A stretch of DNA of 64,000 nucleotides from Atrichornis clamosus (taxonomy: Eukaryota > Chordata > Aves > Passeriformes > Menuridae). The translations under genes were made by a program, and so were the position numbers. The notes under the pieces were generated by a model. That model had not been told where the DNA came from. It saw only the letters and a program-made list of their open reading frames with translations, and did no database searches. How positions within the stretch are numbered: the stretch's first letter is position 1; each line of letters opens with the position of its first letter. The stretch covers positions 124,001 to 188,000 of the forward strand of contig WBMZ01012212.1 of NCBI GenBank assembly GCA_013400975.1, written 5' to 3'. Below, piece by piece: positions 24,201 through 37,900 of this stretch.

Positions 24201-26816
24201 TATTACAAAATGTCCTACGTAGACAGAAGAACTGTAACTTTTTCTTTCTAATAAAGAAAATGGGGGAAGGTATTCTCTCTTGTTCAGTACTTAATTAGCT
24301 CTGAAAGTAAGAAACTTCATTTATTCAACTGGTATGTAAAACCATTAGTTATGAACCAATCCCAAATCACAAGTTTCCACTTGGGAGTATAACTGAATAG
24401 TAAATCAAACACACATGACATAAACAAGTGTTCTTTATTACAAAGGCTTTCAAGTATAATTTGCATCATAAACCCAATCTAGCAAGATGCACAATTTTTC
24501 AGGCTAAGAAAGACAGTATGCTGTTTATTCCTTTTCCTCATTTTGAACAAAGTTATTTCTAAAATTACATGAGAAAAACACAACTATTACCTAATAAGTT
24601 CTTTTTTTCCCCTTGTCTGTGTGTGTTGAATTACTCCAAATTGTTTTGTCAGAATTCCAGATCTTAGATCGTGTATTTTTGCTAATGATATCCGTATGCA
24701 AGTAGGCACTAGCTTCCATTAATACTATTTTGACTATGTCCTCTGCATATTGTTAATTGACACATATCCTCTAAAGTGCAGAAAACCTTAGATCTTTAGT
24801 TCTCCTCCTGGGAACTTGCTATAAATATACTTGTGTTATGCTGTCTTGGAGTTTCTTCCTAATCTATTCTGCAATCAAGATAAAAGACAGTCAATATTCA
24901 GCATTTAAGCTGTAAACAAGTCAAAATTCCTTGGTTAAGCAGTCCATAAGGTTAAAAAAAATCAGATATTCAATACTGAAAATAGGTGACAAGCTCCCTC
25001 AAATTCTCTGGCTGTGGAAGGAGAATGACACCAGATGTATGTTGTCTGCATACCATTAATCTTATATTTCCTTTCTTTCCAACATTTGTTTACTTAAGTA
25101 GAAACTTCCTCTTGGATGGTCAGGCTTTCCAGCATTTAAAATTTGTGAGGTCTGTGGGTTTGTATTTTATCTATGCTGCAATATCCTTTTAAGGCATTTT
25201 CCAAAAAAGGCTAGTTTCATGCCTGTTAATAATTTTTCTTTTCGTGACTGAGGCTAAGAAGCCCCATTCCAATGCAGTGTGAAATATTTGGCTATGTTTA
25301 TTATTAACGAGACCATCTTACAAGACAATCGTGTTAATAATGCAAGTCACACCAGTGTATAAACTTTTCTTCCTGAAAAACTTTATTTCCTCTGATGTCT
25401 TTTCATCTTATGGGACTACTTTACAACTGTCACTCTATAAATTACTGCTAAATTATGCAGAGGAGCTTGGAGACAGTTTTACTGTAAAGTAAATTTTGCT
25501 TAATAATCAGTTCTGTAACAGTTTTTATGAAAAACATATAGGAAAATAGGTTTTGTGCATGTTAATGATGTCACACAGAAAAACCCCAAAAGCTGTAGGT
25601 ATAAAGGGGATCATATAGCCTAGAAGACTTAGGGATCGCAAAGTGTGTTACTACACAGATTCATTTATGTAGGATTTTCTTTTGAAATTGGATCCAAAAT
25701 GAAGGTCAGAGAAATTTTTTCTGCTTATTTCAGTGGATCCTTTTGTCAAATACAGGATCTTCATATTTGTGTAAAATTACCTTGCCTGGTCCAATATCTC
25801 AAAAAGCTTCTAGTTCTGGTACTTTTTTATGGTATTGTGCCATAAGTATTTTTACTAACATGATTAATATCAATTGAAACAGACAGGAACATGGAACCTC
25901 TACTGAAAAAAAGTCACATGGAAAAAACTATTAAAATACCATTTCTAGGGACACATACAAGTCAAAAATTGACATACTTGCCAGATTCACGAAGAATTAC
26001 TGAGAGTTTTTTAACTGTTTGAAAATACCATCACTAACCTTTAAAATTAAAACCACCGGCCTTGAGTTCACCATGTGACTGAATTCCTTAATGATCAGGA
26101 AGTACTGTCATTCTCAGCCCAACCTGTTGCTCCTGTCAACAACCACTCTGGAAATGAAAGGAGGAACACCTCCAGTGTATTGCTGCTGTGTTTATCTTTT
26201 TGTTATGTTGTGTTTCACATCCATACATTTTTCATTATTTTTAGGTAGAAAAACAGTATGCTATTTGAAGATGACATGCAGTTATTGGACAGCAAACAAA
26301 ATCACTTTTTTGTCAGGTTTCTTGAGAAAATTCTATGAGGAGTCACTTATTATACTTGCATAGAGCATAAATGAGTCCCAGACAAGATAAAGAGATTGGA
26401 TAAGGCAGTGGAAAGATAAGGGATGTTTAATCTGGAACCTTCATAAACCTATCAGAAAATACAGGTTGTAAACAGCTATTTTTATTTATAGTCCTTTGGA
26501 CTTCATAGTACTATTCATAGAGGATTTTATTTTCTTTCTGTAAACGCTGACTAATTGCACCTGTACTGACGAATGCTCTAAATTGCCACATTACAGACAG
26601 GATAGCAAGGTAGGAATTTAAGTAGACTATGGTATGGTAATATTAAAACATGGGGGTTGTTGCATTAAAGGTATAGAAATATGGCAGAAAATAAATCCCC
26701 TTTTGTTCCAGATGGTCCTCAGAGATCAGAGGGGCTGAGGGTGTCTAGACTTAATTTCTGGTTATAAAAAAATCAGCACTGTAATTCTAGACAAGTTCAA
26801 TAAGAAGTTGTGCAAT
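21248..26816. other. Long stretch of unassigned A+T-rich DNA
   Basis: No gene is recognised in these 5.5 kb. Features are limited to a perfect-looking 32-bp tandem duplication at 23757-23820 and scattered A/T runs. Frames of up to 90 codons (for example plus 26091-26363) have no known motif. At 22370-22440 there is a loose clustering of AGTA/CAGTA and AATA triplet words, without a clean repeat. Confidence 0.65.
23757..23820. repeat. 32-bp tandem duplication, two copies
   Basis: The unit begins GTTATTAGTCAAAAGGCTGA and ends TCAACCCACT or TCAACCCATT. Copy one is 23757-23788 and copy two 23789-23820. They differ at a single position, the next-to-last base. A truncated third start (GTTAGTAG) follows. 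The near identity in otherwise aged DNA points to a recent duplication. Confidence 0.93.
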
Positions 26817-26940
26817 CATAGATTCACAAATAGTGTGATTTACCAATTCGATGCTATAGGTCTGGCTGACTCCAGTAAAGACTTTCAGATTCACAAATAG
26901 TGCAGTTTATTGAAGCAACAGGAAAGCAGAGTCTATAGAC
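26817..26940 (-). mobile_element. Possible LTR relic with internal direct repeat (uncertain)
   Basis: A 16-base word, AGATTCACAAATAGTG, occurs exactly at 26820-26835 and 26887-26902, 67 bases apart. After the second copy comes CAGTTTATTGAAGCAACAG, which on the minus strand gives CAATAAACTGCACTATTTG. This is a polyadenylation signal in a context like the R/U5 part of avian endogenous retroviral LTRs. I cannot fix either end or name the family. It stands about 60 bases from the 3' tail of the adjacent CR1. Confidence 0.33.
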
Positions 26941-26995
26941 AAGAAATCCACAGCCATAACGTAAATATAATACTGAGAAATTCTGGATAGATATT

Positions 26996-28232
26996 TCATA
27001 ATCATAGTATTACAGAATGGGTAAGGTTAGAAGTGACCGCAGTGGGTCATTTGGTCCAACCTCCCTGCTCAAGCAGGGCCACTCTAGAGCACATGGCACA
27101 GGATTGCATCCAGACAGCACTTGAGTATTTCCAGTGAGGGAGAGTGCACAACCGCTCTGGGCAACCCGTTCCATGTGTGGTCACCAACACAGTAAAGTTC
27201 TTCCTCATGTTCAGGTGGAACTTCCTGTGCATCAATTTCTGCCCATTGCCTCTTGTCCCATTGCTCGGCACCACTGAGCAGGGCCTGGCTCCATCCTCCT
27301 GACACCTCCCTTCAGACACTGTCAGACATTGAGGAGGTCCCCTCCTAGTAATTTCTTCTGAAGGATGAACAGCAACTCCCTCAGCCTTTCATCATAACAG
27401 AGATGCTTCAGTCCCTTAATCATCTCTGTAGTCATCCCCTGGATCTGCTCCAGGAGCTCCACGTCTCTCTTGTACTGAGGAGCCCAGACCTGGACTCAGC
27501 ACTCCAGATGTGGCCTCACCAGGGCTGAGTAGAGAGACAGGATCCTCTTCCTGGACCTGCTGGCAATGCTCTCCCTAATGCACCCCAGGGTACCACTGGC
27601 CCTCTTGGCCACCAGGGCACTGCTGGCTCATGGACAGCTTGTTGTCCACCAGGACACCCCGGTCCTTCTCTGCAGAGCTGCTCTCCAGCAGGCTGGCCCC
27701 AGCCTGTGATGGTGCCTGGGGTTACTCTTCCCCAGGTGCAGGACCCTGCATTTGCCTTTGCTGAATTTCAGATGGTTCTTTTCTGACATCTCTCCAACCT
27801 GCCCCTGTCCTTCTGAAGGGCTGCACAGCACTCAGGTGGATCAACCCAAAGCTCCTCCCAGCTTTATGTTGTCAGTGAATTTGCTGAGGAGGCACCTGGA
27901 CCTTCATCCAAGTCATCAATGAATAAGTCAAACAATGCTGGGCCTAGTATTGAAACTTGGGGGGCACCACCAGTGACAGGCCTCCAACCAGACCCTGTGC
28001 CACTGATTACAACCCTGTGGATTCTGCTGTTCAGCCAGTTCTCAATTCACCTCACTGTTCACTCATCCTGAGTTTTCCTATGAGGATGTTTTGGGAGACG
28101 ATGTCAAATGCCTTGCTGAAGTCAGGTAGATAGCTAACACTCTTTCATCAACACTGCCAGCATTGTACAGAGCAGTTCCAAATTAGATTGTCAAGGGTAA
28201 AAGAGAACGATGCCTTGCTGGGCATCACTCTA
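26996..28232 (-). mobile_element. CR1 LINE, partial ORF2 (RT palm to C-terminus) and 3' tail, inactive
   Basis: This is the longest CR1 copy in the window, on the minus strand and cut off inside the reverse transcriptase. Reading from 28232 downward, the translation passes YLDFSKAFDIV (palm motif), a VGGLSLV stretch, the catalytic box, then KGKCRVLHLGK at about 27750, and finally [29 protein letters not shown] and LPHWKYS, which is the ORF2 C-terminus. The catalytic box, canonically F-A-D-D in CR1, reads F-T-D-N here, so an essential aspartate is lost. Stops and frameshifts break the frame; after HLGKSNP the 27628-27831 frame drifts out of register. The 3' tail near 26996 has degenerate TCATAATCATAG repeats. 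The copy is old and immobile. Confidence 0.95.
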
Positions 28233-31200
28233 GGATTTCTAAGAAGTTTGATATAACATGTACATTTATGCTTTTTTGGACAGGTGATTCATTCCCAGCA
28301 GGAGAGATGGTGAAGACACCTTTAGCTACAGGCATTCTTCTACAATTTTTAATTATTTCTTTCATGTTCATTTTGTTTCAACAAATTTGTTCCAGTTTAA
28401 TTTTTCATTTAAGGTAGTTTCTTACCAGCAAAAGGAATATTCTAACAAGAGAAGTCGTGGATGGGTCTTGCTAACATATCAGGTGCTACAATACATGGAT
28501 TGGTTTCATCCCAACACTCGGCTTCTATCTGCACAAAACAGGAAGTAACTCTTCCAACTTTTCTTAAGCCTGCAATTCTTAATAATGACAGAACTAAGCT
28601 GTACTGATTTTGTATGTATTCTAGCACCCTTCGCTTTGGTTTCTCAGAAGTTACAGAAAACAGCCATAGCTTTTATACACATCAAGGTGAGTAAAGGATA
28701 TAGCCAAAATCAAATATGCCCTGAACAGGCTGCAATTAGTGTGAACACAACATAAAGATGATTTAATTATGCTTATAGTGGAGCCATCAAAATTGCTGCT
28801 TTCAGACTTGGTGTGTTGGTAGGCCTCCTATCTGTGTAGCGACTTTTCTTCAAAGGTGACAAAATACTTCAGAAATGTTAGATCAAATCATAGAAGTGAT
28901 AGGAGATTAGAAAAAGATTCCTGCTCAGGAAATGTCAAGAGGAAATTAGATCTTTTATCTTGGATCACACAAAAAGCCAGGACTGAATTTAATGTTGAGC
29001 AATGCAAAATGGGGCGGGTACAAGGCATCTTTTTTCTTTTCTTCCTGTTTTGATTTGAATCTTTACATATGTTAAAAATGTCTTGCTTTTTTCCCTAGGA
29101 ATAGGTGAATCTAGTTTTCCACGTGGTTTAAAATCTGTGAAGTTAGAACAACACGTTACTATTGTCTGATCCAGGATAACAGAAACAGAATTCAGTGTAT
29201 AGATTCCTATTCAGCAGATTTTGGAACACACCCAAGTGAAGAGTCATATTTATAATTTCCATCCAAAATATGAAAAATATGAGTGTTTTGATGCTACTTG
29301 CAGAGAAAACATTAATGTAGTTAGATTGTTTTTATTCAAAGAAAAAAATGGATTCTTACAAGTCTATCCTCTCCCACTCTTGCACTCTGTCTGTCTATAT
29401 AACCAAGAAAAGTTATGGTGAATATTTTTCTTAAATATTATTAGTTCTCTAACATGAAAATAGACTCATTTCTTTTTTTCCAGAAAACATGTAGAGATAA
29501 TCATATTACAACTGCCACTTTAGTGACTCTGTGTATTGCTTTGCTATATATTCAAGGATCACAGGATAGTTAATACCACAGAGATAACAAAAAATGTGAT
29601 TGTGATTGTTGGTTGAAAATATGAGAGCTACATTGTAGTTCACTTTTTATACTTCAGTTCTTCTATGCGTTTTCATAGCAATCTTGCTTAGTAACAATTT
29701 CTTCTTATAGTACTACTGTCACATCATGTTCAGGACCTTTCTGTTCTTCCTTTACAAATATAGAGAAAAAAAGTTCATTATTACAAAGAGGTTGATGTGA
29801 CATCTAGCAGCTTAGTTGTGATCAAGGTTCAGGTGGACTCTTCCAAAGTTAAAATTAACTTATTTCCGCAGAAATGTAATTGATTCACATCTTCATAGGC
29901 ACAGAGGAAGATAACTGAAAATTGTGAGATCACAATAGCTTAAGTTTAAATGTTAAAGCTGATTTGGGTTAAATCAATAGTAAAATCCATTTACTTCAGA
30001 TTAAGTGGTGAACCACTGCAATTTTTCCATGCAATAACTCACTTTAAAAATTATTAGTGGGGATAGGAGAGTAGAAAGTTTCTGATCCCACAGAAAGTTT
30101 CAATTCAAATGAAAAAACACACTAGCCAAAATTTTATTTCTCATTTTTTCATGTAAAAAATCTTCTTCATTGAAATACAGCTAGATTATAAAGACAATTA
30201 TTTCAACTAATACTGCAGCCAAAGTCCACATAAGTCTCAAATCACAGAGGAACTATCAGTGTATAGCATGGAATGGAAGGGTGAAAGAGGGAGAAAAATA
30301 AGTGTTACATTAAAAGGAACTGCAAGGTATTTACAGCTGTAATTAAAAAAAAAAATTATAGGCAACCTGCCATTTTGCAAATGCAGGAGAGTGAAAATGA
30401 GAATAACTGATAGAGGAGTTATATAGAGATAAGAGATAAAAAGGAGTTTACTAATCTCTATAATGACACTTTTCTCCCACAAAATCCAACCAAACCAAAA
30501 AAAAGAGAAAACAAAAAACAAACAAAAACCCCTTCAAAACACAAACAATTTTACTGATCTTTTTATAACACATATTTTGCTTTCAAAACATATTGTCATA
30601 AAAGTGGTTTTCATATATTTTGTCAATCTTTTATCCTCCGCAGACACTCTCCTCTTTATGCTTGAAGGCTTCCAGCATTAAGAATCCCATTTCTTACTCA
30701 ATGCCTCATGCAACCAAGAGGTTAAGGAGAATATTTTACAGTTGGTGCAGAGGAACTAGAGCTCCTGTGTCCTTTTGATTTCTTTATTAAGCTATAGGAA
30801 ATGTAACTCTTTTTCTTTTCTTTTTTTCCCCTCTTCAGATTCTATGAATATTTCTGTTTGAAAAATCAACAAACTTCCTGTGTTTGGAAGTTTCATTCTA
30901 CTCAATACTGTTTGGAAAGAATAAAATCTCGACAAAGTACTGGAGAGGTTGTTAGCTAGTATATACACAAGGCATGTTTTCCCCTTAGGGAGAATATGCC
31001 CTTCATTTAAAGAAAGAATAGCTCTGAGATATAGTAAATTTTAAGAAGAAGCCTTTACAGTCCCCTATAAAAATCACTTGAACTGAAGTGTTCACAAAAT
31101 GTTGTCTGTAGTCTGACAATGCCTGAGCTAATTCTATCAATCTGTGGGTTTGCATTCCTTAGCAAAACAGATTTCTACATGTAAAGGGGTCACACAGACC

Positions 31201-31849
31201 ACTTAAACCAAAAAAATGTGAGAAAATAAGGCAGTGTCACTATGACTTTATTTTCCTTTCTTCGCCATTAATGTCATTTACCAGGTGAATTTTTTCTAAG
31301 ACTCTGATTGTCTTTTATTATATGCTTATATGGTATCTCATTTAATGGTGAGTTGATATGGTTAAGGTTTTCAGGAATCAACATTATTAATTAGAATTTA
31401 TTAGCCCTTACAATTACATATTTGAAAGTACTTCCAATTAAACACAGTTCTTATGATTCTGCATCCCCATAAATGAAAAATCTTCTCTAGACTCCTCTCT
31501 GAGTAGATGTAGCATGCTTGGGATGTATTGTGCCTTAAAGCACGTATCATGCTGCTGTCTCTGATGCTGTCAATTACTGGCAAGTCATTAAAGCACTGCT
31601 GTCACTTCCTAAAAACCTGGTCTTTAGGGCCTGTCTGACTGTATGTGTGTGTAAGAACAGTGGCTAGCACGTTGTGGGTGTCACTGGAATACAAATGACC
31701 ATGTTTCTATTGTGTGTAGCACTTCGTTTGCTCAGTAACGCAAAATGTTGCATTTATCATTATGATGAAGGCTCCAGATGTTCTCCATAGTGAGTATCAC
31801 ATAGTGGGAAGCCGTACTGAGAAAGTCTAGCAGCTCCCTAGTAACTTGT
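28233..31849. other. Unassigned A+T-rich DNA
   Basis: No gene or repeat family is recognised. The frames (at most 94 codons, minus 30237-30521) are low-complexity or unrecognisable. An A-rich stretch with AAAC units lies at 30496-30540. Confidence 0.65.
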
Positions 31850-31985
31850 TTTCAGCTGATCATAAAGGACTATCCAGGGTTATAAATACCACACGACTCA
31901 TTGTGCAGATAGGGAAATTGAGGCAAAGAAAGGTGAAATCAGTGTCTGACAAAGTCAGAAGAAAGTTCTTTCTTGTTGGTGTAGT
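31850..31985 (+). mobile_element. Possible MIR-like SINE relic
   Basis: GCAGATAGGGAAATTGAGGC followed by AAAGAAAGG at about 31904-31932 matches the MIR core words for an A/G-rich stretch in the expected order. GACAAAGTCAG follows where the consensus has a CAAGGTCACACAG block. It is more decayed than the copy at 7060, and chance similarity of purine-rich DNA cannot be excluded. Confidence 0.45.
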
Positions 31986-34900
31986 GTTGGAAACAGCAGG
32001 AGAAAAAAATAGAGACTTTTTCAATAATAATTTGTTTTAATTTACATATTTTAAATACTTCTACTTCAGCATCCCTACTAACAAGCTGTATTAAACTTGT
32101 CACTTTTTTTGGTGTAAATTATAGTGCATCATTTTTTAAATGCATGCATGGTAAATATATTTTCTTAAGAATCAGATACACAGGACCAAAATGGACCTCT
32201 CATTTTGCTTGTGCAAATCATGTTCACTTCAGAAAACAAAATGAAGAACAGGCATCTCTTATTCCTACAATAATTTTAATTTGAGGGATTTTCAGAATTT
32301 AGAAGTACAGAAAGAACAGATACGTTCTCACGTGTTCTATATTAGTTTTCCTTAATGTACATTTTTACTCTTTTTTTTGTTTTACTTAGTATTTCTATAA
32401 ATGCCATTATTCCTGTTACTTTTTTCTACTTGTGACATAAATTTGCTATTTATTTTTCTGCCCCCAGTTCAGCAAATGCTTTGCTTAAAGCATGTGTGTA
32501 GGTGGGTTTATAGAATACAAAATAGTGTTTCAGGTTTGGTGTTTATATGCAGAGTTGCTTTTTGCCCTGGAAAAAATAATCTCATCCCTACTTTCTTCTT
32601 TCTAGTTCTGTCTTTAAATACATTCCAGCACTGAAATTATAAATTTAGAATCTTTGCACACTAAAGTTGTGCCTCTGAGTACCTTTGCAAGTAATTTCTA
32701 AAGAAATATTCTGTCAATAATCTGTTGGATCCAGTCATGAGTAACTTATATTTGTAGTATCATAAAAGCATGGCCATCTGATATAAATTAAAATAGCAAT
32801 ATTGTGTTTCTACTGTTTTGATTGTCTATATGCTAATACTCATTGCAACACTTTCTATATACCTTCCTTATTTATATTATAACTTTATCTTTTCTTCTGA
32901 AATATTTTGTGCTCAAAATAATATTTTCTTACAAGTAATATTTTAATTACATATGATTTTTAAGCCAACATCACATAGTCTGCTGCTTTATTCTTTAGAA
33001 TGAAATAATCTACCTAATATAAAATACTATCTTAAATACACCTGTCCATTATTTTCATGATGGCAGTATTATGCAAATGATGTTGGATGAGAGGCTGTGG
33101 GATGGAGAAGGTAAAGAAGTTGTTACTTACTTTATCTGTTGTTTTGGAAAAAAAAATCTGTTTTTAAACATAATGTCTCTAAAAAAAAAATAAGTTACAC
33201 TGACTGGGTTATCATTGATGTCCCAGTCCAAACTCTATCAGAATCCTGTAACAATCTGTCCAGTAACTTTCATAGCTATTGATTAAACTTTGAGAAGACA
33301 GTGTTTTGCTGTTCTATTTCTGTCTGGTATTCTGAAAGTACCTCTCTTATTATAATCCCCCCAAACTGCTTATTACCTTAGAAATAACATGTGATGGGCA
33401 CATTCAAAATTGTGATTTGAATTGCTCTTTTGTACAGTTATAAGCTACAGAAAAATGGGTCTATTATTGACCTTCAGGTTGCTCTGTAGCTGTGTAATTT
33501 GGATATTCTTACACTAATTGTCAGAAATCACCATGTCTCCTTTCACCTGCAATACTCAGTGGAGGAAAAAAATCACCTTGAAGTAAATAATAACCTCCAG
33601 GCTGCAACTGAGTATAATCAAATGGTGCATACACGTACATGCACAGAAACACACATATTATGGTTCGAGATGACACAGTTTGAAACAATTACAAGCATTA
33701 AAAAGGAGTTCTGCCAATCATCTCTCCGATAAACTGCTGGACCATTTGGTGAACTAGAAGTTCATGTAGTAACATTTGGTCACTTTATCACTTCTCTGTG
33801 AACACTTATTTCTGAGACCAATTCTAAAGTTTCACATTTGTAAACATCTCTGAACAAATTGCTGTTTCTAATAATTAACCCTACAAAACAACTTTTTCTT
33901 CCTTTATTCAAAATCCACATTGTTTTACCATAGAACCACTTGCTGTGGGCTGATAGTCATACACAAGTGTGTTTGTTTGGATACATGAAATCCTTACTTT
34001 AGAGTCAAAACCCCTAAAACATGGGTGTATTAGCAGAAAGCATGATAATCTACCTGTGTGAACCAGGATTGTATTTAACTTTTGAAAGGGTCTGAGACAT
34101 TTGGTATTTTAAATACTAACATCAATATGGACAAGAATTCTAGTTTGGGGTAATTTGGGAGATCTTTTATGCCACAAAACTTGTTTATTCTTTGCCTATA
34201 TGTCTCACTCTTAATGAAAGGAAGTGGCTTTGTAAGCAGAAGGGTACATTAAACAATTCCCATAGTTTCTAAAGACTCTCCCAATCAGTCCAGGACAGCT
34301 TTTCTGGAGTATATGTAGCACATCCCATAGCCTTACTGATGAGCTGTGAAATGAAAATTGTGACCTAAATGCGGTCTTTCAGAAATGCATTTTGAAAAAG
34401 AAATGAGTGCATGATTGTGTTAGATATCCTGTGCAAAGGTCATGTTGGCATTGGCATTATTATGGCATTACAAGTGCCAAAGACTTTTGCTATCTGTGCT
34501 TGCCCTTGTCTATATTTCCTGCTCTGAAGGTTCATGCCTTGCCCTTTGCCTTGTGGAATGCAGCTGCCCGTAGTCCCTTGCTGAGGACCAAATCCACAGA
34601 TGAGTCCAAACACCTTATTTAACATGTTTTGTGGTTTGGATTTTAAAGCATCATCTGTTTTCCCATTACTAAGAATAGCACTATTTTTGCCAGCAGCATG
34701 ACCACAATGACTTTTACACTAATTCCTGTTTAAGTCTCATTGCTGTTTAAGCACTTTGCTGATGCTATTTAGAAGTTATAGATTCCTGTTTTCTGAAATG
34801 TTTCAGGAATACAATGGGCCATATCGCTAAATAAAATACATAAAAAGTATTCTGCATGGGTTATATGTACTACATTGCACTGTCTACCTCACTGAGTTTT

Positions 34901-37900
34901 TTTATAGTATAAAACAATTATATATGGAATTGTATATCTAAATCTTAAGTATTATAGTTTAAATAAAAAAAACCAAACAGTTTTTGAGAGGACAAAACAG
35001 TCAGACAACTCACGTCCCAAAATAACTGACCCAGAAACGACTCTAAAACCACCAATACAGCAGCATCTGGAGACCTGTGAAGAACCAGATGCTGTTGCAA
35101 AAATATCTTCCACAGTTTGACATTTGGTGCTGTGACTGACGTCCAAAATACAGTTGTAAATATAATGGAACTTACCACCAGTCTACTGCTACTCATCTTT
35201 TAAGAGAGAAAAGCACTGTATAACATGATTTAAGACTTCCAAACTGTTTGTGATTAAGGGAATGACAGGGAAAATGAGCATCTGTAAACAAAAACCAAGC
35301 AGTAATAATTAAATCATCTTGTTGTATACCTCAGCATTTTCTGTCCTTTTCACACAGATGAATTCTCATAGAAATTCCAGATCTGACCCAAAGACCTTGA
35401 ATTAATTCTCAGGTTTTCTCTAAAATGCTACAACAGGATTTTAAAACGCATTTGTCAAATTTCTAAAGACCTTGGAAAATGGACACTGTTTATTGCTATA
35501 TGTTTACTGAAGTTGTAAATTTACTTACAGGAAAATTCAATGATTAAAAACACCTTTTATCTCAGCTGACAACATGTATTACCAGTATTAATTTTTAAAT
35601 GATCTTTCTACTTTCACTGTATCCCCTTGGAATACTTGCTTTCCCTTACCCAGAAGCAGATCTCTTGGCGAGGTATACTCTCTGGTCTACTTCAGTTTTG
35701 CCCATTCTGCTCTCTTTCTTCTTTTTATATGAGGTATTTCTTCTATTATAATCACTAAAACCTCTCATCAAGCAGAGAAGAAAGAGACTGACCTTGTTCA
35801 TACATTGCAAGGAGGGTTTTAGGTAGAAGCATCTCAGAGTGGGATGAGAAAAAGCAGACTAAGATGAGTAGGATGAGATAAGCAAGTTAACAGCTGATGT
35901 TTTTCTGTTAAAACTAAAGTAATGAGCACGCATACAAGAATATTGAGCCAATCTTTTCCGAACTTCATTTGAACTAAGATTCAAAATTAATTAATAATTT
36001 TCTAATTGTTTACAAAATTGTTATGAGTTAAGTGGACTTGATAGCCTGCGTGTTTGCTGCTTCAGTCAACAACTATGAAATAGTTAAAATAGTTTAGAAA
36101 AAAAAAAATTACAAGTCATATTGTCCTGCCTTTGCTTCAGGCAAAAATGTATCAAACATGCAATTCCTGTGGCTCAGTCAAAGTGCAGTAACTGGTTAAG
36201 CTACAATAAATTGTGCAAGTGAGTAAGCAGCTCGGCTAGCTTGTGCATGCTGTACAGACACTCACAAGGAGAGCGAAGTGGGGCCAATCCTTCCTGTAGG
36301 CATATCTGGAAATCTCATTGGCAGATTCTTTACTTTACGTTAATTCCCAGTTTCTTTAAACCATTTTAGCCTTGAGCACGTGCTCAGCTTAATCTGAGTG
36401 GTTTCCTGAATAGTTAGAGGCCACTCTTTGTTTTAGCAAGAGAACAACTGACAACTTACTGTATTCTAGGTAGCAAGGGCTGTACTGAGACTGAAGCTTA
36501 CTACATCAAGCTCAGTTGTCTTGCTGTTACTTTGTATTTTCTCCATCTGTTAGTAGCCACCTGTTATATCTCATGCTGATTCCTGATTAGGGACTCTTGA
36601 ACCACTGCAATAAAAATTAAACAGCAGTCAAAATAAGTGCAATGAGTTTTTCAGGATGCAATGAATAAGTAAATTGCTCCTGCATTCACTTCATGAGTTA
36701 AAAAATGAACAGAACGAAACTAAACCACAGATTTGAGAGACTTTTTTTATTTTTCCCTCTAGACCAAGAGGTGCTGACTGCCTTACATATTTATTCCTCA
36801 GAGATGATTGCACTTGGTGAAAAGAGTGCTAAGATCTTAAAAACTGACTAATGATATTTGGTTTCCCAGTTGAGAGCCTTTAGAGAGACCTAAATGTGCT
36901 TTGGAAGACAAGAAAAAAAGACCCTATAAAAAAAACTCGTGCCTGAATTCACTAGACTTTTTTAGATAATTTTGGTCAAAGAAAACACCCAAAGTAGCAA
37001 TACATCTTAATTAAATGGTTTGGTTTTAAGCAAAACCCAAATGTTTTCACTGATGAAATGAAAAACAAGATGTTTTCAGACATTCCTGGGACACTGAGAT
37101 ATGAAAAAAAAATTGGAGCTGACCTCATAAACCCAGTTTATGTGGTTGCTTTAATCCAGGATTGAAGCTGAAAAAGTTACCCGCCTCTGCACTCTCTACA
37201 ATGTGCTGTGACTTAAATGCATAGTTGATATATAAGTTTCTCAACCAAATTCTCAGAAAAAAATGCAACAGTGCCAAGAACAACTCCACTTCTCATGTCT
37301 GAACCGCAGAAACACATTAGAAGTTTTATTTTGTTTGCTTGCTTAGTTGCATTTTGGCATTTTCTGGTTTTGTTAATAATTAAATTGGTTTATCATTTCC
37401 TGTACATTCATTTCTCTTTCATTTTTTTCAATTTTCTTTTGATTGAAGTAAACACACTAAAATAGAGCCACAATGAGCATTTTTATAAATGCAGCAAATG
37501 CACCCTGTGATTCTTTTCTACCTGTAATTTGGAAAACTCCACGTGGTAGTAAAGGAAGAGAGTGTCTGGGCTGAAAATGATGGAAATTGGGTCACTTCAA
37601 ATTCATTTAGTACAATGGCCAGCATAGCTAACCTGGAGGTGAAAACAGTCACAACTGAGGCTGCTGTTACAGGAACATGCAGAATGGTTCAAGGCCTGGG
37701 CAAGAGGGGATGTTTTGGCCAGTGAGGTGCAGATGCAATTTTAGAATTTGAAAACTCAGTAGTGATCACTGAGGTATGAATCATCTGTCTGAACAGATGT
37801 TCAGGAGCAACCCAGCAGGGAACAGGTCTCCTTCCCTGAAATTCAGCACTCCACATGTGCTCCAGTTTTTTGTCCCCACCTGGCAGCTTTCCTAGCTCTT

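Noticed and set aside
27047..27319. 90-codon minus-strand frame with protein-like content
   Set aside because: It is the CR1 ORF2 C-terminus, annotated as part of the mobile element.
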